Assembly: GCA_963575745.1 (NCBI GenBank)
Contig: CAUYUJ010006524.1
Coordinates: forward strand, 275,001-339,000
DNA: 64,000 nucleotides
Reading direction: 5' to 3'
DNA from: Prorocentrum cordatum
Taxonomy: Eukaryota; Sar; Dinophyceae; Prorocentrales; Prorocentraceae
Shown here: one piece after another, positions 35,617 to 46,014 of the stretch
How the letters are laid out: each line of letters begins with the position of its first letter
Position numbering within the stretch: the stretch's first letter is position 1
Notes under the pieces: generated by a model
Database searches by the model: none
Seen by the model: only the letters and a program-made list of their open reading frames with translations
Told to the model about the DNA's origin: nothing
Program-made: the position numbers and the translations under genes

Positions 35617-35795
35617 AGGGGAACAGAGAATGACATGAACGTAAAAACTCGGAGGTCCGCGAGGATTTCTCGGATCGGCGCTGGACCACCCATGGCGGCG
35701 CCGGCGCCGCCCCTGGCGCGCTCCACGCGCCAGGGAGGGGGTGACATCCGCGCGGACCTTAGCGTTTTCATGTTCATGCCATTCTTCGTTCCCCT
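35617..35795 (+). mobile_element. Family R element with near-perfect terminal inverted repeats
   Basis: A 179-bp element. AGGGGAACAGAGAATGACAT + GAACGTAAAAACTC on the left and TGTTC + ATGCCATTCTTCGTTCCCCT on the right are inverted. The GC-rich centre (ggcggcgccggcgccgcc) is itself palindromic. This copy defines the family ends best. Confidence 0.85.
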
Positions 35796-35901
35796 AGACA
35801 TGTAGGGGGCGGAAGGAAACTCGATCTTTTTCCAACGCCTTCCTATTTCATGTTTCTGCCCACTTCTTCTGACCGACGTGTATAGTATACAATTTGTTCG
35901 G

Positions 35902-36163
35902 GCGGACTCGAGGACACAGGTAGCCCTGGAGGTCGTTCTGACTTCCCGCAGGATCCCCGGCGAAGCTTGTCCAAACCGGAAATTTGTCCCGAGACACCCT
36001 GCCTGAGCGTTCCCCAATACGCGTGCCCGGCAGCTCTCCAGAAGGTCCTTCGGAAGCTCTCTCCAGGTCCTTCCAGAGTCCTTCGACGGGCCTTTCCACG
36101 CCCTTCGGGCGCCCTGCTACCCGGGCTATGGGCCCCACGAGTGCCCGTGCGGACTCGAGGACA
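35902..36163 (-). mobile_element. G repeat between 15-bp direct repeats
   Basis: GCGGACTCGAGGACA is present at 35,902-35,916 and 36,149-36,163. The 232 bp between contain a family G copy in minus orientation (about 35,990-36,085). CAG/GTAGCC follows the first repeat and ctcgAG precedes exon sequence in the second, so the insertion could be spliced as an intron. Confidence 0.7.
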
Positions 36164-36297
36164 TGCAGAGGATCGACACGCTCCGCTCGCTCGGGCGCGA
36201 CCCGCGCACGGCAGGCTCGGCGAGGGCGTCCTCCCGCTCGCTGCCCGAGGCCGGCGCCCTGCACGACCCCGCGGAGGGGCCGACGCCCCAGAGCCAG
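36160..36297 (+). CDS. Exon of unknown host gene
   Basis: DMQRIDTLRSLGRDPRTAGS, ARASSRSLPEAGALHDPAEG, PTPQSQ, ending at CCAG/GTTGGG, a good donor. Mostly disordered in appearance. The following (GGA)n tract and LINE B would lie in its intron. Confidence 0.5.
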
Positions 36298-36345
36298 GTT
36301 GGGCCACGCGCGGGGCGTTCCAGAAAGGGCCTCGCCTTCGAGGGC

Positions 36346-36523
36346 CGGAGGAGGAGGAGGAGGAGGAGGAGGAGGAGGAGGAGGAGGAGGAGGAGGAGGA
36401 GGAGGAGGAGGAGGAGGAGGAGGAGGAGGAGGAGGAGGGGGAGGAGGGGGAGGAAGGGAGGAGGGAGGAGGAGGAGGAGGAGGAGGAGGGAGGAGGAGGA
36501 GGAGGAGGAGGAGGAGGAGGAGT
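36346..36523 (+). repeat. (GGA)n tract
   Basis: About 178 bp of nearly perfect GGA, then a C/T-rich run to 36,660. Confidence 0.97.
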
Positions 36524-36660
36524 TGCCCTCTCTTACTCCTGATCCCCCCCTATCCTCATCCTTCTCCTCCTACTCCCTTTCCTCCTCACCGCTCCTCTCC
36601 CCCCTCCTCCTACACCTTCCCCTCCTCCTCCGAGGTGGCTCCCTGCGTGGCCCCCCCCCC

Positions 36661-36676
36661 CCGCAGCCGTTTTGCC
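36661..36676 (+). other. SL-like sequence at the 5' end of LINE copy B
   Basis: CCGCAGCCGTTTTGCC follows a poly-C/T run. It differs from the LINE C SL relic (CCGCAGCCATTTTGCC at 44,897-44,912) at one base and from the canonical SL at three of 16. The 3' part (CTCAAG) is not conserved. On its own weak; the shared C variants with copy C make it notable. Confidence 0.4.
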
Positions 36677-36962
36677 CGCGGGGGGCGCGGGGCCCGTGCA
36701 ATAGGGAGCCCCCAGCCCCAGGCTTCGCCTGGCGCGACGCGGCTGCCGCGAGCCAGCGATCGCGAGGCAGCTGCCCCCCCTGTGGCCTCGGCGCTCTGCC
36801 CAGAGGCCCACTGCACTCGCCACAGAGGGCGGCCCACCACGGTCGCGCTCTCCAGCGTGGCACCGCCGCTTGCGGCGCATCCGTGCATCGGCTCGCCGCC
36901 GCCTGCGGCTCGCCGCCGACCACGACGCCCTCACGCGCCACCACGGCTCCAGGCCGCCTGCC

Positions 36963-37902
36963 ATGGCCAAAGGTGGGCGCGGCCGCAGCCGAGGCCCCCA
37001 GGAGGGCCGTGGTGCTTCGGGCCCTGGCGCGCCTGGGAGCCAGCTTCGAACCAACTTCCAGCAGAACTTCCAGCAACTTCCAGCAGAACGAGTGCTGCTA
37101 CATGTGCGGCTGGGACAGGCTCGGCCGACCAGATCCATCTGGTGCCGAACCGCCTGGTGCCAAGCGCCGTGCCCAGTCAGGCAGCAGGCAGTCGCGTGGG
37201 GCCCCCAGCAGAGCCCCGCCTCAAGACGCCGAGAGCACCTCCACAGGCGGCCAGGGTGAGCAAGACGACGTTGCTCGTGCCCGCAAGGCCCTCGCCGCCC
37301 TGCGCCGTCTTCAGCTTCCTGAGGACTCGAAGGTGGTACTCTCTGCCAAGAAGCAACTGGCGGGCGCAGAGGAACGTAAGCGCGCCGCCCGCACCCCTGA
37401 CGACATGCTTCGCCGTGCTCTGGATCGCCAAGCATCTAAGCTTCGTGAGCACAACGACCTCAAGACGCAGGTCGACGCGCTGCAGGAGCAGCTCACGGCG
37501 AAGCAGACGGAGCTCACGAGCGCTGCCGCGGAGCTGGCCGCCATTCAGGCAGAAGTCGCCACGGCGCGTGCTGCCATCATGGCAACTACCCCCGGTGACT
37601 CGACGGTCGGCAGTCTGGAGGAGGCCATGGGCCGCCTGCAAGGAGTGGTCGCCGCAGCACCACGTGCTGTGGCCGCTGGCAACCCAGACATGCTGCTCCA
37701 ATCGCTCAACACGCACCTCGTTGAGCTTCAGCGCGCCTTTGTACTCCATCGGCGCGCTGTCGTCCCCAGTGGCCCAAGTGCAGAGCCAGGTGCTGAGCCT
37801 CCTGACGTCGCCCCCGTGCTCACCGCGCCCATGGAGGGTGTTGCGCCTCGCACTCCTGGCAGTATTCCCAGGCGGCACCCACCTTTGGGACGCAGCCATT
37901 GA
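36963..37902 (+). pseudogene. LINE B ORF1 (RNA-binding, coiled coil)
   Basis: Starts at ATG 36,963 (MAKGGRGRSRGPQEGRG). Around 37,050-37,095 the motif aacttccagcaga is repeated locally; the duplication shifts the frame and the protein continues as NFQQNECCYMCGWDRLG, a Cys pair of zinc-finger type. About residues 110-220 form a coiled coil (KLREHNDLKTQVDALQEQLT, then AKQTELTSAAAELAAIQAEV). The frame ends at 37,902. Such proteins coat the element RNA and multimerise. The start was chosen because the basic Gly-rich N terminus matches copy A. Confidence 0.7.
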
Positions 37903-38378
37903 TCAAGATCTGGAAGGGCCTGACGCACACGGAGATGCTCGCGGCCAGCCTGTCAGCACACCAGCCACGTGATCAGATGGCAGCCGCTCCATTCCTGAAT
38001 GGCCACGACAATGGATCTTTGGAGCCGATGTCTGCGGCCGCTTCATATATGCTCTTGGCCCCGAGCGATGGTCCTGCAGTTTTGGCTGGTCAGACGGATG
38101 GCGACTCCGTCGACTATTGCGGCTTGCAACGGCACTCGCTCGTGGACACCTTCCCTTTACATGATCCGTCAGACGGACCTCAGACCTTTCGCACGCACCT
38201 CAACGCATACGCCGAGCGGTGGAGTGCAGACACGGTATCCTGGCAGGACGTGGGTATGGCGCACGCCGGCTGGACATGGTGGTGTGTTCCATATGCCGAG
38301 CTCATGATCAGGCTTATGCCCCAGCTTCGTGCGTTGGCGCCATCTGAGGCCGCCTTGCACGACATGGCCGTCGCCTAG
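37899..38378 (+). pseudogene. LINE B region between ORF1 and endonuclease
   Basis: A 160-codon frame without an ATG start (LTHTEMLAASLSAHQPRDQM ... GMAHAGWTWWCVPYAELMIR), probably the shifted C-terminal continuation of ORF1. No domain is recognised. Confidence 0.45.
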
Positions 38379-38423
38379 TGCGAGACCGCTTGGCGTGGCG
38401 CTGCTGACTACCATGCACGCGTT

Positions 38424-40313
38424 ATGCTGTACCTGGCCACACATTTGGCCAGCCCCGCCTCCTGGTACGCCGAGGCGAGGCAGCTCCTCTTACAGTTGCG
38501 CGAGGCACGCCTGCTACTGGCACAGGCCCAGTCCATGCAGGAACAGGACGGAGTTCATGCAGGTACAAGGCTCATCGAAGCTCATCGTGCCTTCGGAGCC
38601 TCTATGGTCAATCTCCTACACCAGCGCACGTTGTTGGCTGGTGGCAGCACTTTGATTTCATCGACTATGCCCTCATCAGAGCAGGAGCCCTCATCAGAGC
38701 AGGATCTGGAGCATCCACCTTTCCCCGATGCTGATGATGATGTGCAGCCTCCTGCCCCTGGTGACGCCACAGCACTGCTGCAAGTTCGGGTCAGCACTAC
38801 ACGGTCTGCAGATTGTCCTTTCATTCCAGCGCGACGTCTTGTTGCAGAGCGGCACCTGCGCGCCTCGAGATACGTGGCAGTGAGATCGAGTAACAGCGAG
38901 GTCGATCAGGGGAGCCACGCCCCTAACCTGGGCGCACATCCATGCATGCCGCATGTCGTGCCAGGGTCTACCGCTTTTGGTGGCGCTGCTGCGGGGTGCG
39001 CGCGTGCGGGTCATGTTGCTGCGGGGCTAACTCCGACGAGCGTGGCTGCCGACGGGCAGGCGGCTTCCCTCTCGAGGTCGAAGCTGTGCGCGGTTTCCCC
39101 CACGCTCGCTCGTGACACCCCCAGGGCCCTTGACGAAGGGGTGGTCGATGCCCCTGGGCGTGAAAGTAGTGTCGCAGCAGGGTGCTCTCAGGATGTTGCC
39201 CGCCACGACGACATTCACGACGGCGCCCCATCTGGCTCGACTCAGTCCAATGACGGCACTCCTGGCTCTGCTATGCCTACTTATGGGCAATATCCACATA
39301 CGTCGACTCCGCCGCCTTCGACCTCCTCGCGACCACGTCGTGCGCCTCGAGGGGCTCGCAGGCGGGACTTCAAGGTCGCCACCTTCAACGGCAGTGGATG
39401 GCCTCAGGTCCAGGATTACCTGGCTAACTGCAACGGCACGCACCTCGTCTTCGCTCAGGAGTTGAAGCTACGAAAAGCCCAGGTCAAGAGCGCCCAGGAG
39501 TGGTCCATCAACAACGGGTGGAAATCATTGCTTGCAGAGGCTGCCACAGGCCCAGATGGCGGCCCTTGCGCAGGGGTGGGCATCTTGGTACGCAAGCATA
39601 TTGGTGCAACTGTGCTCACCTCATGTTTTAGCAGTGACGTTCTTGTGCCGGCACGCGTTGTTGCGGTCATGATTCAGGGCGGGCTGAGGCACGGCTTTGT
39701 TGCTGCATCCGTTTACCTCGAACGAGGGCTTCGCCTGGCTGGACGCAATGCACAGATCCTGGAAGATCTCGGGGCGCTCTTGTCACACGTTGGGCTCCCC
39801 TTTCTTTTGGGCGGGGACTGGAACATGTCCCCCTCCGTTCTGGGCGGCTCCGAGTGGCCCATGCGTCTTCGGGCTCGTGTGCTGGGTGCGTCCAGCGGCG
39901 CGTATCGGGATCCTGCCACGGGGAACGTCTCGGATCTGGACTATTTCGTTCTTAGCGACTGCCTTGCCAGCGTTCTATCTCAGCCCTCTCGGGCCTCGCA
40001 GCTCCCGCCGCGAAATCATTATGTCGTGGAGGCCTCGCGGGGGCCGCAGGCTCAAGCACAATCCCTTCGAATACTCGGGGGACACAAGCCGTTCCCACAC
40101 CAACCCACGGCATCTTTGCGTAAGGATTTGGAGGACGTTGATGGACACAGTGCACAGTCAAGCGTGGGGATCTTGGGTTATCTTGGGTTGAACTCATGCG
40201 GGGCGACTCTCAACATCGGTTGGGGCCTTGTGACGACCACCCCACACGTTTGGACAATATCTGCACACACACCTGCATCGTGGAGTGGAGGCGGAGTTGC
40301 CCCCATTATTTAG
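38424..40313 (+). pseudogene. LINE B endonuclease (EEP) domain
   Basis: A 629-codon frame. The first 300 residues are helical and then low complexity (SMPSSEQEPSSEQDLEHPPF). The EEP fold follows from about 39,370: VATFNGSGW (metal-binding Asn), FAQELKL (catalytic Glu, about 39,457), GVGILVRK, FLLGGDWNMSP (Asp/Asn box, about 39,805-39,830), DLDYFVLSD (about 39,930) and RNHYVV (His, about 40,014; the usual Asp before it is Asn). The enzyme nicks target DNA to prime reverse transcription. After about 40,030 the frame is shifted relative to the next part. Confidence 0.8.
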
Positions 40314-40348
40314 CCTGCCGCCCAATGATTTGAGGCGCGCAGGACGAG

Positions 40349-40882
40349 GTGCAGCGCCGAGGTACAGGCGCACCACGGCAGGGGGCGCCCTGGCTCGGCA
40401 CCAGCCTGCAGCCTCCGCTGAGGCACGTGCTCTACGCCTACTACAGATGCGCGTCAGCGAAGTTCAGCTGGCCCAGGCGCGGCGACCCCATCAGGTCGCT
40501 CAGGCATGGGGCATGGGCTCATCTTTACTCCTTCCTCGCTCAGGAAGGGAAGGAGGGCAGGATGAGGAAGCATATCCCCCCACCTGTCACAACCGTTCTC
40601 TCCGTTTTACTTCGCGCAGCCGCCCAGCAGCCCGCATTGCAGCCCCATCTGCCCATGCTCACGACGCCCTATCTCGGACGGGCTGCTGCTGCCATAGAAA
40701 GGAGGATGGCTACCGCTCGGGCACGCTCGTTCACAAAATGGATCCGACAGCACTTGCGACAGCGATCAGGTCCCATACACCGTTGGTCCAAACCCCGTGG
40801 ATGGACGATCTCCCAGGTTGATACCACGTTGGGTCCATCTAGTGATTCCGAGGACATATGTATGGTCCAGCGACAGTCATAG
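40349..40882 (+). pseudogene. LINE B linker before RT
   Basis: LYAYYRCASAKFSWPRRGDP, LYSFLAQEGKEGRMRKHIPP, then AAAIERRMATARARSFTKWI. Helical linker typical between endonuclease and RT. It overlaps the start of the RT frame by a frameshift. Confidence 0.55.
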
Positions 40883-42419
40883 AAGGACGTGTCGGATGGA
40901 TGTGACGACGAACCCCCCCCCCCCCCCCCTCCTCACCCAGAGCGTTCATGCTGATGGCGATGGTGACCTCATGGCTGAGATGCGCGGCCTGTGTCAGGCT
41001 GGTCCGCGTATGCCTCACCTGAGCATTGCTGCTCTTCGGCAAGCTGCGCAGAGTTTCTCGGGACGCACGGCCCTAGGGCCAGATCAGTTCAGACCTCGTC
41101 ACTGGTCGTTGGCCTCCAATGGGGCCCTGGCTGTCTTGGGATACCTACTACATCTCTGTGAGGTCTTTGGGACATGGCCCACGGTTGTTAGACATGTACA
41201 CATTATCCTACTGGGCAAACCGACAGGCGGGTATCGACCTATTGCGCTGCTGTCATCTATCTATCGTGTGTGGGCCCATGCCCGACTTGCCTGGGTGAGG
41301 GCCTGGGCGCCGCGCTTAGATCGCCCATGCCTCGCGCTTGGCTCACAGAGATCTACGACGGATGTTGCAGCTCGTGTGATGGTCACAGCGGAGGCAGGTG
41401 GGCACTTGCAGCTTGAATCTCATGCATCCGTGCACGAGATCGTCGACCTAGCGAAGTGCTTTGATAAAGTACCCTGGCTGTTGCTGTTGCGCGCGGGTAT
41501 CCAGCAAGGCTTCCCAGGCTCCATGCTCCTCCTCGCCTTTTGGATCTACATGTGTAGCCGACGTCTGGCGTGGGACAACTGCTACTCGGATGTTGTATAT
41601 GCGCAGTTTGGTGTGTTGCCAGGATGTGCGATGGCTATGCTTGCGCTTCAGTGCATCATGCTTGCTCCCTTCGATCACCGCACGCACAGCACTATGGCCA
41701 TCCCACGTAGCCACGACGTGTATGCGGATGACATTACGATTCACAGATATGGCATGCTACGACACATCGGCTCACGGTCCCAGCGGGTTCTACGGCTTTT
41801 GGTGCAAGTACTCGAGGCTCTAGGACTACTTCCAGCTGTCCACAAGATGAGGCTCACTAGCTCCATCCCTGCGCTGGGCAAGCATGTGGCGCACCAGCTC
41901 CGGGACCTTGGGTATGTCGACGAGGAGGCGTTGGAAGTTCTTGGGATCGAAGTCTCGGGTCGCCCTGTACGCTACAGGAGGCTGCGACAACGTGTGAGGG
42001 GTGTTGCCAGCCGTCGCCCACGCTTCGTCTCCCTACGCAGAGCTGGTCCCCTCCTCAGCCGATTCCATAAGCAGGCGCTCCCACCAGCCTTGACCTATGG
42101 TCTAGGCGTCCACGGAGCCCCCCTCGACTCGTGGAACAAATGCGAACGGCTCAGCGAGGTGTGTGGCACGCCCCAGGCTCCAGCACATCGTGCTGGCTCA
42201 CGTCATGCTTGCAGGGGTCGGCATACACTGACCCCCAGGTGGAGGCCTGGGCCGCGCCGCTGTATCAGTGGTCTCCCCTTTATCGCGACCCGCAGGTGCC
42301 CCGCCGTATCTTGCAATCAGCAAGGCTTCGCCAGATCCAGAAGATCTACCACTCCCCGCACCCGTGGCGGCATGTGTCGGGCCCCGCTGGCGCTACAGTG
42401 CTTGCATTACGGGAGCTAG
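40797..42419 (+). pseudogene. LINE B reverse transcriptase
   Basis: A 540-codon frame with RT landmarks in order: LRQAAQSFSGRTALGPDQF; VHIILLGKPTGGYRPIALLS (about 41,200-41,255); IVDLAKCFDKVPW (palm Asp, about 41,440-41,478); FGVLPGCAMAM (about 41,605); and VYADDITIH with the catalytic YADD at 41,721-41,732. LEVLGIEVSG then fits the post-palm strand. From about 42,150 the frame is out of register (SEVCGTPQAPAHRAG...). The core looks catalytically intact. A run of C at 40,913-40,928 near the start of the domain may be a slippage site. Confidence 0.88.
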
Positions 42420-42655
42420 GATGGGCCACCGTTAGCAGCACCATTTGGAGGACTGGTCAAGGGGTCAGAATCAATGTCCGAGATGAGGCACCGTCCACCA
42501 TCCGTCAGCTTGCCAGAGATGCAGGGGCCCGGCGCCTCTGGGAGAAGTGGGCCCAGCGGTCGCCGCTTCCAGGGCATGATCCTATCCCATCGGGAACCCA
42601 TTGGCTATTGGATCGAACCAATCTTGCAGATCCTCTCCCAGGTCGACATACTTGA
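42131..42655 (+). pseudogene. LINE B post-RT (thumb) region
   Basis: Continues the RT in a shifted frame: MRTAQRGVWHAPGSST, WRHVSGPAGATVLALRELGW, then APSTIRQLARDAGARRLWEK. Helical, as in the equivalent part of copy A (8,940-9,450). It ends at 42,655 where the RNase H frame takes over. Confidence 0.65.
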
Positions 42656-43733
42656 AGACGACGACCCGGGGTCTGAGGGCGAGCCCGGCGATCATGATGA
42701 GGATGGGCGTCCGATCATAGCGCCTGTAGGTCCCAGCCCCTTTGCCACTAAATGGAAGCCCTCCCTCAAGGAAGCAGGTCTTCTGCGGGCGTATATGGGA
42801 GGTGGTCTTTGGAGCCCGCCACGGCTTGCGAAGTGTTACTACAGGGATACCGACTCATGTCCACGATGTGGGGCGGCGTCATGTCATCTGTATCATAGTG
42901 TACATGCGTGCTCTTCCCTTGATGCACATCGCCAGCAGTACATGTCTCATATCGGCACGGATGGGTTTCCCACGCAAGCACGTGACTCCATGCTGTGGTC
43001 GTCAGGACTCGTCTCTCGTTCTTGCTCCCCTCCTTTACCACCACGGGACTGCACTGGGCACTGGCACATCCAATACGGTGACCCGCAAGGTATCACTGGC
43101 AACATTTACACGGATGGGGCGTGCCAGCGTATGTGGCATTGGCCTGATGCCACACGAGCGGGATGGGGTTTCTGTCAATTGAGTGAGCCGCCGCCTGGGC
43201 TAGACATTCTTGTTTATGGAGCTCTCCCAGGCCCCGTGCAGTCCTCGCCCAGGGCCGAGCTTTACGCTTTCCTTCAGGTTCTCCAGGTTTGCCTTCCCCC
43301 TGTTTGCGTGCACGCTGACTTCGAAGGCTTGGTCGATGGCCTTGCCCTTGGAGCCCGCTGGCGCTGCGCGCCTCGGCGTTTAAACGTCGACCTGTGGGGG
43401 CGCATATGGACCAAGATTTCCGACCTGGGCGAGGCGGGGTCTGATGTTCGAGTTGCCCTTGTTAAAGGACACCAGCAGGGTCAGAGCGCCGATGCCCGTG
43501 GCAATCGGTGGGCTGACTTTGCTGCGCGCAACGGCAGGGGCCTCCACTCCATCCCCAAAGCTCAGGTCAAAGCTATGCAGCTAGGCCATCAGTACTACAC
43601 TCGCCTCCCACGATGGGGCACGACCGCTCTTGGGCTCTTCTTTGGCGAGCAGCGTGTCGACGCCCGACCGCGCAGGAAAGCCTGTCGGCGCCCTCGGCGC
43701 GCCACGGCTCCCTCGGAGCCCAAGGAGGCCTAG
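42474..43733 (+). pseudogene. LINE B zinc knuckle and RNase H
   Basis: From about 42,640 this frame carries an acidic linker (LEDDDPGSEGEPGDHDEDGR), CPRCGAASCHLYHSVHAC (Cys/His cluster) and RNase H: NIYTDGACQ (first Asp, about 43,113), SPRAELYAFL (Glu, about 43,257), VCVHADFEGLVDGL (Asp), VKGHQQGQSADARGNRWADF (His and last Asp, about 43,460-43,520). All key residues are present. It ends at TAG 43,731-43,733, after which the same frame stays open to 44,156, so this stop is probably a point mutation in a longer protein. Confidence 0.85.
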
Positions 43734-44697
43734 GTGCACTTGCGCAATGTTTTCTCCCAGGTCCCCCATCGTAGTATATGGAGGTGTGAGTTTTGCAGGA
43801 AAGGCTCGAGGCTGGAGCGGACCCGTCGTCGTCTCTCTTTGCTTGATTGCCCTGCTCGTTTGCGCGCTGCTGTCGGCATCCCTCGGCGCTCCTCCACCGC
43901 CAATTTCCCTGGTGACGCTGCGCGCGCCCAGGCCGACAATGGAGGGCAGATGCCGACGGATGGGGGCAGCAGCTCGGTGCTGCGGCGCGGCCTCGCTCCC
44001 CCTCGGACTCGTCTCGCTCGGCGCGCCCTCGGACGGGGCCCCCCACGCGCGGCCGTGAGCGTGTCCAAGGGGAGGCTGAGGCTCCCCCACTTTCCTCGGG
44101 CCTGGGTAGCCCTTCCTCGCCTCGCCCTCGCAGCCCCCCCCCCCCCCTGGATTTGAACGACACGTCAGGCCACGCGTGCGCTTCGAGCCCGTTGCTCTGG
44201 TTTGGGATGGAGCCGCGAGTGTCCAGGCAGACGCCGCTGCCATGGTTCACCCTCTTCCTGAGCGCTCGGGACCTGCCATCCTCCCTGACAAGCGGAGGCG
44301 GATCGGATCCAAGCGCCCAAGTCGGCCTTCTTTGGCCGACACTACGGCACCAGCAGAGCCCATGCCTGGAACGGGCCCTGTCCCTGCCACGGCCGCCCGC
44401 GGCCATCGTCTCTGGGTCTCCTCGGGCCACGTTTGTTTGTGCGTCTCCTGTGGTGCCTTCACTACGGGCACGGCTGGTCACCTTCTTGTTGATTGTCCGT
44501 CAGGGGGCGCCCACCGTCTGTCCGAGCGGGCGGTGCGTAACCGACGTTTATTCATGCAGGGTTTTCATCCCGCGGACGAGGGGGCAGCAGGCTCTCGTAG
44601 AGTCCCCGCGCCTCGTCCACATCTCGGTTCGGACCCTGAAACCCATTGGGTCAGGCTCCATGGGAGCCCACCTCCTCACCCAAGTGACGGGGCATAG
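43734..44697 (+). pseudogene. LINE B C-terminal Cys domains
   Basis: The same frame after the TAG gives RNVFSQVPHRSIWRCEFCRK + GSRLERTRRRL...CPARLRA, a C-x2-C...C motif. A frameshift in a run of C near 44,140 leads to the frame 44,176-44,697 with HRLWVSSGHVCLCVSCGAFT + TGTAGHLLVDCPSGG, a second Cys cluster also seen in ruins in copy A (10,310). These tails probably bind nucleic acid. Confidence 0.65.
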
Positions 44698-44844
44698 TCT
44701 CCCGCCTCTTTCTTCTGTCTGTGTGGCTGGCGCCCGTGATCCTTTCGGTGGGTTCCCAGCCTTTTTCGCAGGCCGGCCAGGCTGCTAGCAGCTTGGCACC
44801 CTAGGTGGGCGTTCGTGCGCCGCGCGACGCTTCCCTTGGCAGTG

Positions 44845-44896
44845 CCGTATCCTCCTCCTCCTCCTCCGCCTCCTCCTCCACCTTTTCCCCCTCCCT
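44845..44896 (+). repeat. Pyrimidine tract before an SL relic
   Basis: TCC units and poly-C/T ending in CTCCCT immediately before the SL relic. Confidence 0.85.
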
Positions 44897-44917
44897 CCGC
44901 AGCCATTTTGCCTCAAG
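44897..44917 (+). other. Spliced-leader relic at the 5' end of LINE copy C
   Basis: CCGCAGCCATTTTGCC followed by TCAAG matches the dinoflagellate SL at 19 of 21 positions. It stands between a pyrimidine tract and the 5' UTR (126 bp) of a LINE ORF1. The simplest reading is that the LINE's RNA carried a trans-spliced SL when it was copied into this locus. Confidence 0.75.
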
Positions 44918-45043
44918 ATGCTTTTGTCCCTTGTGCAGAGAGTGGGCGCCTCTAGTCCGAGGCCACGCGCGTAAACTGCGGGATTTTCAGTTCCCGCGCT
45001 GGCCTGTGCTCAGAGACACGGCGTTCGATTCTCCATCGGTCTC

Positions 45044-45859
45044 ATGACTAAGGACGATGGCGAAAGGGATAAACAGGAAACGAAGGTCAAGAGGCCGTCC
45101 AAGAGAGAGGCGGTCACCCTTCTTCGCCATGCTTGCGAGCGGGCCCCTTCTCTTCTGTCTGCTGACGGGATGTCTGAGCTCTCTGTGGGCACGACGCCTC
45201 CCACCGCCCCGAGGCCCCGCGCTGCTGCTCGCGCCGCTGGCAGCCGTGCGTGGCGAGATGGCGCATCGCAGGCTGGAGCGCCCGGACGTGGCTCGCAGCG
45301 GTCTCGGCGCGAACGCGGCGGCCTCGTCGCCTGGCCCCGAGGGCCCCCCCCTGCGGCAGCGGCCGACGCAGCCCTGGCGGACGTCGGGCTTGAGGCCCCC
45401 GCGTTCCCGTCGCGGGAATTCGCCGATCCTGGACTGCCCCCTGGCGGTGGTGCACCCCGTGGCGCTTCGATGGCGCCTGTGGCCCCGTGGCCGTGGCCTG
45501 CCCCGCCTGGGCGTACTAGCGCAGCTCTTCGCCGTGACGTGGCGGATCTTGGGCGCAATTGGCCTGCTGATGCACTGGGCGCTTCTGTTCCTGGTGCCGC
45601 TGCGGCTTCGGGCCCGTCTGGTTCCTCAATGGATCCACCTGCGGCCTCGACTGTGCGGAAGGAGCTCAAGGCTGTCTACGACTCTGCCTTCAAGGACTTC
45701 CACTCGTCCTGCATGGCCGAGATATCTCGCATCTGCTTGGCTTCTACGCACGCAACTTCGCCGTCGGTTTTCACGGCGGCCACCGGCCTGTTGTTCCAGC
45801 AATTCGATGAGCGGTCTCCAGCGCTTCGAGGATCTGGCCACTCGTATTCAGTGTGCTGA
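45044..45859 (+). pseudogene. LINE C ORF1, N-terminal part
   Basis: 271 codons from ATG 45,044 (MTKDDGERDKQETKVKRPSK) to TGA. Basic start, long Ala/Pro/Gly-rich middle, then a helix near the end (VRKELKAVYDSAFKDFHSSC, MAEISRICLA). Chosen start: first ATG in a long frame after the SL relic. A shifted frame continues (LQRFEDLATRIQ...AVSSLQVEMGRRLVALESEL), a short coiled coil, to about 46,005. Confidence 0.6.
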
Positions 45860-46014
45860 GTCGAAAACTGATGCTGTTTCGTCTCTGCAGGTGGAGATGG
45901 GCCGTCGTCTTGTCGCACTTGAGTCGGAGCTGGATTTTGGCGAAGGCTCAACCCCCTGGCGAACCGCCTGCGCGCGCGGAGGAGTGGGGGTCGCTCCGAG
46001 GACTTAGCGTTCTT

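Larger units (their letters stand above)
36661..44790 (+). mobile_element. LINE copy B, near full-length non-LTR retrotransposon
   Basis: Contains, in order, ORF1 (zinc-finger-like pair plus coiled coil), EEP endonuclease, RT with intact YADD, zinc knuckle, RNase H with its acidic residues, and a terminal Cys domain. At least five frameshifts and one TAG break the polyprotein, so it is inactive now but only moderately old. No poly(A) tail or target-site duplication was identified, so the exact ends are estimates. Confidence 0.9.

Noticed and set aside
43573-44481. 300-codon minus-strand frame
   Set aside because: Antisense shadow of the LINE B C-terminal region, which has recognisable Cys motifs on the plus strand.
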